From Istiophorus platypterus (lineage: Eukaryota; Chordata; Actinopteri; Istiophoriformes; Istiophoridae): 64,000 nucleotides of DNA. The DNA lies in the NCBI GenBank assembly GCA_016859345.1, contig CM029120.1, positions 6,027,501-6,091,500 on the forward strand. The letters run 5' to 3'. A program made the translations under genes and the position numbers. Positions 58,655 through 64,000 of this stretch are shown here, piece by piece (position 1 is the stretch's first letter; every line of letters begins with the position of its first letter). The notes under the pieces are model-generated. The model was not told the DNA's origin, searched no databases, and saw only the letters and a list, made by a program, of their open reading frames with translations.

Positions 58655-61600
58655 ACTTTTTTTCATGTCTTAATCTGCTACTGCTACTGTGAAAAATTCT
58701 GTTATTGCATTGGCTGTCTTTATGATATACAGATAATAATTTTATATTTCTAAACATAAAGAAATGTATTGTTTAAAGTGCTGAAGCAGCTACTGACAAA
58801 ATAAAAACAACTTTTATAAAATAATCTGTGCTGAAGGTCAACTCTTTAGCTTTATCTGGAGCTTTTGACCACAGTGAGCATGAGTGACTTACTAAAAGGA
58901 ATGCGTTTACTTAGTCTCTACATATTAAAAGTGGCGCCATCAAAAGTTAAAGTTGTTTTTTGGCTTGAAAAGAATGCTTTCAAAGAAAAAAAGAGGGGGA
59001 AAAAAAAATGATCACAAGATGAGACACGTCTTAAAGGTCGTCCCTCCCTATATCCAACAAGGCATTTTTTACAAGGTCAACTATGTTGCCTAGAAATGAT
59101 GTTTATATACAATAAATTTTGCAACAGCAGATGCAATTCGAACAAAGTGTAGTTTTGACCAATTTATGTTTCAGTCACCAAATCTTGTTAATTTATGATT
59201 TATATTCATGAACAAACTAACTTAATAGTGGCAAGGCCCAACATTTCTGATATTGAACGTATCGGTAAAAAGTTCGCAGACATCATATTGGTTTTCCACC
59301 AAAATATCTGACTTTGCAGTACGATATTCTTGTACTGTACTTTATTTAGTCCGTGTGATTCCTAGGAGAGAGGGTTGCGTAACCTGGTGTTCCTAATGAC
59401 AAGTTGAACCCTTGAAATATAAAGAAGGAAACCAGGCAACTGAATAAATCAAACTCTCAGAGACCGTAATGTAAAAACACTAATGTCTAATGAATCCCAG
59501 CCTAAATGTTTGAGAAACATCTGCCCACATCCCGAGCTCCGACTGACCCGCAACTCAACACACCGCTCGCTGTTTATTATTCTCCCTCAACATACCTGAA
59601 ATCTAACTACCACAGTCCCAATGTTACTGCTTAAAAAGCGTAAATCTCAGCTCTCCGCCCCACAGACATCAAGCCCCCTCCCGCCTTTTTTCGCCGTCGT
59701 TTGGGGAAGCACACGGAGCAGATCGCATCGCACGGATTTCACGCTCCGTGTGGAGACGCATTCCTTCATGTGAGCTCAGGGCCAGATCTCTGAATGCAGG
59801 ACAGGCCGTAACCTGTTCGCATGCTCTCCTGACATCCTGCTGCCTCCACAGCACAGTAACCCAATCACTCCCTCACTTTAAACAGGTCACGCCAAACTGG
59901 CTTTGTTCCACATAAAAGAAAAAAATAATGATAATAAAGAAAAAATCAATTAAGAAATGCATGAATTCCCTCTGCTGAGCTTCGATCTTTTATCTTGACT
60001 AGTCCTTTACAGGGATATTTTTCTTCTTTTACGCTTAAATAGAAGCACTTTGTAAACACCGTAGGTATTTACAGGAGCTCCCCTTGGATAATTCCCAAAT
60101 CTAAGTGGCGCACAAAGGAGAGAAACCGCACCAAAACTAAACCTCAGATGAGTCGCTGGCCTTGTCAGAGCGCCTGTGTTTGGGGCGGCTCCGTTCCCTC
60201 CCACAGGTACGAACATGTCCAGGCCGACATACAGGTTGATCAGAGCCCTCGGCTGCTGTCAAAGATGCTCCTTGACAGCAGCCGAGCATTAGGAAAACCG
60301 ACAGTCATATTGTATTAATGTCACTGAGCGTTCGCCTTATGCGAGGCTCCCACGTCTGCACCCGAGCATGTACGTGCATGTGTGGCTGTTTAACCGCAAA
60401 CACCGCCGCTTAGATTTTCATATGAAGATGAAAAGTCATAGTATATCAATCTTGACATGCAAATTTAAGGGAATAATTGTCCCCTAATCCGGCTATAGGT
60501 CTTGCATTTCATACTATTTCCTGGCTGGCTACTGAATTTGCTATGCTGGTGATTTTTTATTTTTTTATTTTCTTTTCCCTTGAGTAAGTAAAGCAAAAAT
60601 TCCGAACCAAATCATTGGTAATAAGTAATTTCGAGAACAACAACATCCCTGAATAAAACCCCTCCCAAACCGAGTTCATACGGTGCAACGTTGTGGAACA
60701 AAGTTCTCCCACTGCACCAGTGCCTACTCATCACTGTTGACAGGGCCCCTTGTTGATCCCCATGAGGAGAAGAAAACCAATATGTAATATATAAATTTGT
60801 ATTCATATTACACACAAGTATAGTGCATTTGAATTTGTAATATATGACCTTATATCAAATTTACAGAAATGTTTTTGACAGCGGATTTTAATCTGGCCAT
60901 ACTTGTACAGCTCTCTTGTCTTCACCATTGTGAAAAAGCCCCTTTTAATGCAGTAAAAACATCATTCATTGGTCAATTCAGGTCATGTAAAAGCTGAAAA
61001 TAAGCCACAGGTGAGTGTTATTTTGTTTTTTATTTTGTTTGAGGAACTAATTAAAATTAATGTGTCAGGTGTATTTTTCATCTTCGTATATAAAAGCATT
61101 ACTGTTATTATCATTGTTCAGTAACTTTGGACATTTTATTCAATACTCTGATAATACAAAATAGGTTAATTTGCATTTATTTCTAAAGAAATTCTAAATT
61201 CTGTAATTAAAATCAGAGGTGCCAATAAATTCAACCAGGACTGTAAGTTTATTTTCAGTTTCCCCCTCACTCCCACATTAAATGACAAGTGGGAAATTCC
61301 TCCTTCTGCGTCTCATCAAAGGCGTGCAAATTTAAACATCGACTTTAATGGCCCGCTATTTTGAGGAAAAGGAATCTGGTTTTCTCTGTGGGCGATCCAG
61401 AAACTATCAAAGCCCCAGCATGCACGACAGATGCATGAGATGTTTGGGCGCCAAATGAGTCTTGTTATTTTTGTTGTTCACTGGTCTGTGCCAGCACAGT
61501 GGAATGATAATGGAGGGTTATTTGAATTTTTTTTTTTAATCAAACCAGTTTGGGTCGTGGGCTGAACATAGCCTGATCAGAGCGCAGCGGGATTTGTACA

Positions 61601-62334
61601 CGGCTAATTATTTGGCATCACATTTGCATTTCGGCCGTTTATCTCATAGCCGTTGACAGACATATTGGCTGCGGTGGGGGACAAACCTCTGACCCCTCTT
61701 GATGTGGCAGCGTTATGAATAAATTTTAGCGTTGTTATTGCCGGTCCGTGTCTGACGATGGCGGGCGAACACGACGAGGACAGATGGAGGACAGGGAGGA
61801 AACTGAAGGAGGCTTGTGTTCCTTTTGTGCACTTCCAGCTCGTTTTCTGGAACTCTGTTTGACACAAGATACACCATCCAAGGCTTATTTCCTGCAGGAA
61901 CCATAACCAAATTTTCCCCTCGCTTTCATTCCGCTGGTGTCAAACTTCTAACAAATTTCACACTTCCTGGAACTTTTTAAAGCTGCTCAGTTGTCGTATG
62001 TCATCCAGATGCCTCTCTCCTTATGAAATCTTTGTACATTGTGTGGAAGTTCAGTGAAGTCAGGTTGAGCCTTGTCAGTCTGGGCCTGTTTTGTGAAAAT
62101 GAGCCTTGGTAACGGCTGAACAACAGCAGCTAGTGTGGTTCACAATTGATCAGTACTGGATTATAGCACAAGCTTGTCTCAAGTCAACATTACTTCTCAA
62201 GTCAACTCTAATGATGTAGTATCTGTTACATCCGTAAATTTATTGTATCTAAAGTCATGTTGTTCAGAACCGCAATATAATCTCTAAGGATGTGAAAAAA
62301 AAACATAGCTAGTGGTAATTAGAGAATTATCACC
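58651..62334. other. Intergenic DNA with one perfect short hairpin
   Basis: No exon or RNA gene is recognised. The one clear structure is a 15-base perfect inverted repeat at 60248-60286. Frames at 61604-61910 on the minus strand overlap each other and have no domain. Confidence 0.5.
60248..60286. repeat. Perfect 15-bp inverted repeat with 9-base loop
   Basis: The left arm CTCGGCTGCTGTCAA (60248-60262) and right arm TTGACAGCAGCCGAG (60272-60286) are exact reverse complements around AGATGCTCC. Pairing does not extend outward. The stem is too short for a standard microRNA precursor. Confidence 0.9.
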
Positions 62335-62700
62335 TGAACCTGTAGCTCCCCTCAGCTTTCTGGAGCTTTATTGTGAGCCTCAGCTTATTGTTTTGCATTT
62401 CTGGCCCACGGCCGAACTTTTCCGCTTCGGGCAGCTGTTTTCGCCGGCAAAGCTCTAAAGACCCACTTTAGAGTGGGTCTAAAGGTACACGCCGCCACGC
62501 GAGCACGGCCGAGCGTCTAGCAGCTAAAGAGCCTACGTTTCCCCTCAGGAGTTGGTGGAGCCTCAAAAGAGAGCCAAAAGAGAGCGAACAATGGACGTAA
62601 GTTCATCATGAACAGAGCTCTGAACGAGTGATAATGTTCCGCTGCGTAACTGCTGGATGTGTAACTAAGGCAACTGTTAACTTTCAAGTTCGTCATATCG
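62335..62700. repeat. Dispersed teleost repeat, family D, copy 5
   Basis: Opposite orientation to copy 3. Carries TAGCAGCTAAAGAGCCTACG, GGAGTTGGTGGAGCC and TGCTGGATGTGTAACTAAGG blocks. It includes a small hairpin, AGACCCACT-TTAG-AGTGGGTCT, at about 62459-62480. Confidence 0.55.
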
Positions 62701-64000
62701 ACTTAAACGGTATTAATGTGTGTTTGCAGCTTGTTTCTCATGCAAAAAAAAACAGAAGAAAAGAAATGTTATTGTAGGTTTACCAAGAATCCTAATTCTT
62801 TCCTAATCCCAGCCAGCCCTCATACACCCACCATTTACCCCAACCACTTCCTTGTAGTAGAAAAATTTATTTGCTGGTCTTGAAAAAGTGTTACTGGTGA
62901 ATATAAATCAGGCAGTAAACGTTACATAGAGGTAGAGAGAGAGAGAGACACTGGTATGTAAATGTAAATTTATGAGAGATAAGGTTGATAGAAGATGTCA
63001 CACTTCTAAGCATTGATATTTATTTCTTTTTTCAATCAATTTGACAAGATATTTCACAAGACTGTGAACCTGAGGCACTAATGACAGTCCATAACTTTGA
63101 GTTCAAAGCCGTGATGACTGTCTTGGCAGGGGAAACATGCTTTTGTTGTAACTCAAAACGCGGGCCGGGGAAGTTTGGAGCGGCAAGGCCAGATAAGTCT
63201 CCGAGGCCCACGTATATTTTGACTGAAAACAACAGATTTTCTCACATTCTGTCATTTATTCATCTGACAAGCATTATGCTTTCAGCGTTGCGTTATCGGA
63301 TGATGCCAAACATGCCAAATTTTGGGTGGAATCTTGCTTGTTTTGTTTTGTTTTGTCTTTTTTCTTGTTTTTCTTTTCTGGGTTTCTTTCTGTCTTTCTT
63401 CCGTTTTTTTCTTTTCTTTTGTCTTTCCCCCCCAGACTGAAGTTTTGAAATAAAGTCTGCATCCAGTCCGTACGGACCTGACCGGATCCACCCTCGTCCT
63501 TTCAGGGGGAAAACCGCTTCCATTCCCTCCGCTCGGAGCCTCGCCGCAGCTCCGAGCCTGCTGTTACACAACCGGCGGGTTGGAGAGCGGCCCGCTCACA
63601 TGCTGATGCTAACTACATACGCAGCACTTTCCGCGGGTCAAACCCAGCCCCCCCCCAACCCACAGACTATCTATTAGACTCAAAATTAGGCTGTTCATTT
63701 GTGCTTGTGGCAAGGAATTCCATTTGTATTACAGTAAAAAAAAGCGAAAAAAGAAAAACTTTAGCCTTGTCATGGTACAGTAGACGACGAAGGACCTTGT
63801 GACTCGTACAGTAATGGCCTGCTCTCTTGGAGTTTGCGATGCACATGTAACATTTTGTCCGTTCGGCAACAAGTCCAAGTGAAGCAAACCCTATGTAACT
63901 GAATGAAAAATGATGGAAACAGCACATCATATCCAAGTGGTTTAAATCTTTTGAGTGGCGATGTTTAGCTGGATTTAAAACTTGATAGAAAGCCCACCTA
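62701..64000. other. Intergenic DNA to the right edge
   Basis: Contains a pyrimidine-rich tract of about 95 bases at 63340-63435 and a G+C-rich stretch at 63460-63660. No exon is recognised; all three frames after the tract hit stops within about 20 bases. Confidence 0.5.

Noticed and set aside
60248..60286. MicroRNA precursor
   Set aside because: The stem is only 15 pairs and does not extend; a precursor needs longer paired arms.
63340..63450. Pyrimidine tract followed by CCCCCCAG as the acceptor of a coding exon
   Set aside because: All three frames after the AG meet a stop within about 20 bases and no exon-like sequence follows. An untranslated exon cannot be excluded.
1..64000. CRISPR arrays, phage or bacterial defence systems
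   Set aside because: No regularly spaced direct repeats with unique spacers and no compact operons. The DNA is clearly vertebrate.

Overview
The window looks like nuclear DNA from a spiny-rayed (percomorph) teleost fish. The evidence is intron-rich vertebrate genes with GT-AG junctions, many CA/TG and GA microsatellites, two decayed Tc1-like transposons, and several short interspersed repeats that I recognise from memory as common in percomorph genomes. I see no prokaryotic, organellar or viral features, no CRISPR array, and no gene cluster resembling a new defence or metabolic system.

Only two protein-coding genes are supported. The first is the 5' end of TRIM9 on the minus strand: its first coding exon (6415-7251, 279 codons) carries the RING finger, the beta-TrCP-type DSGxxS motif and both B-boxes. 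The rest of the gene lies off the left edge, so 1-6414 is the start of a long first intron. The second is a complete TMX1 gene on the plus strand (34236-40100), with eight coding exons that join in frame to give a 312-residue thioredoxin-related ER membrane protein with a CPAC active site. The genes point away from each other across about 27 kb. TRIM9 and TMX1 are also neighbours on human chromosome 14q22, so this is an old vertebrate linkage.

Layout: 1-6414, TRIM9 intron 1 with a CpG-rich patch and microsatellites; 6415-7251, TRIM9 exon 1; 7252-7620, TRIM9 5' leader and likely promoter with a CAG-type triplet repeat and three CCAAT boxes; 7620-33900, intergenic, with dispersed repeats, two Tc1-like relics (about 11822-12240 and 19358-20010) and a cluster of tRNA-like repeat units (17890-18400); 33900-34235, GC-rich TMX1 promoter/leader; 34236-40100, TMX1 coding exons and introns; 40101 to about 42510, probable TMX1 3' UTR; 42510-64000, no recognisable gene, with many repeat fragments and a few possible regulatory stretches.

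The two genes have no known shared pathway: TRIM9 is a brain-enriched E3 ubiquitin ligase and TMX1 an ER oxidoreductase. The most interesting protein-level observation is that this TMX1 lacks the two membrane-proximal cysteines that are palmitoylated in human TMX1. Repeat-family assignments come from memory of consensus sequences and were not checked against a database.
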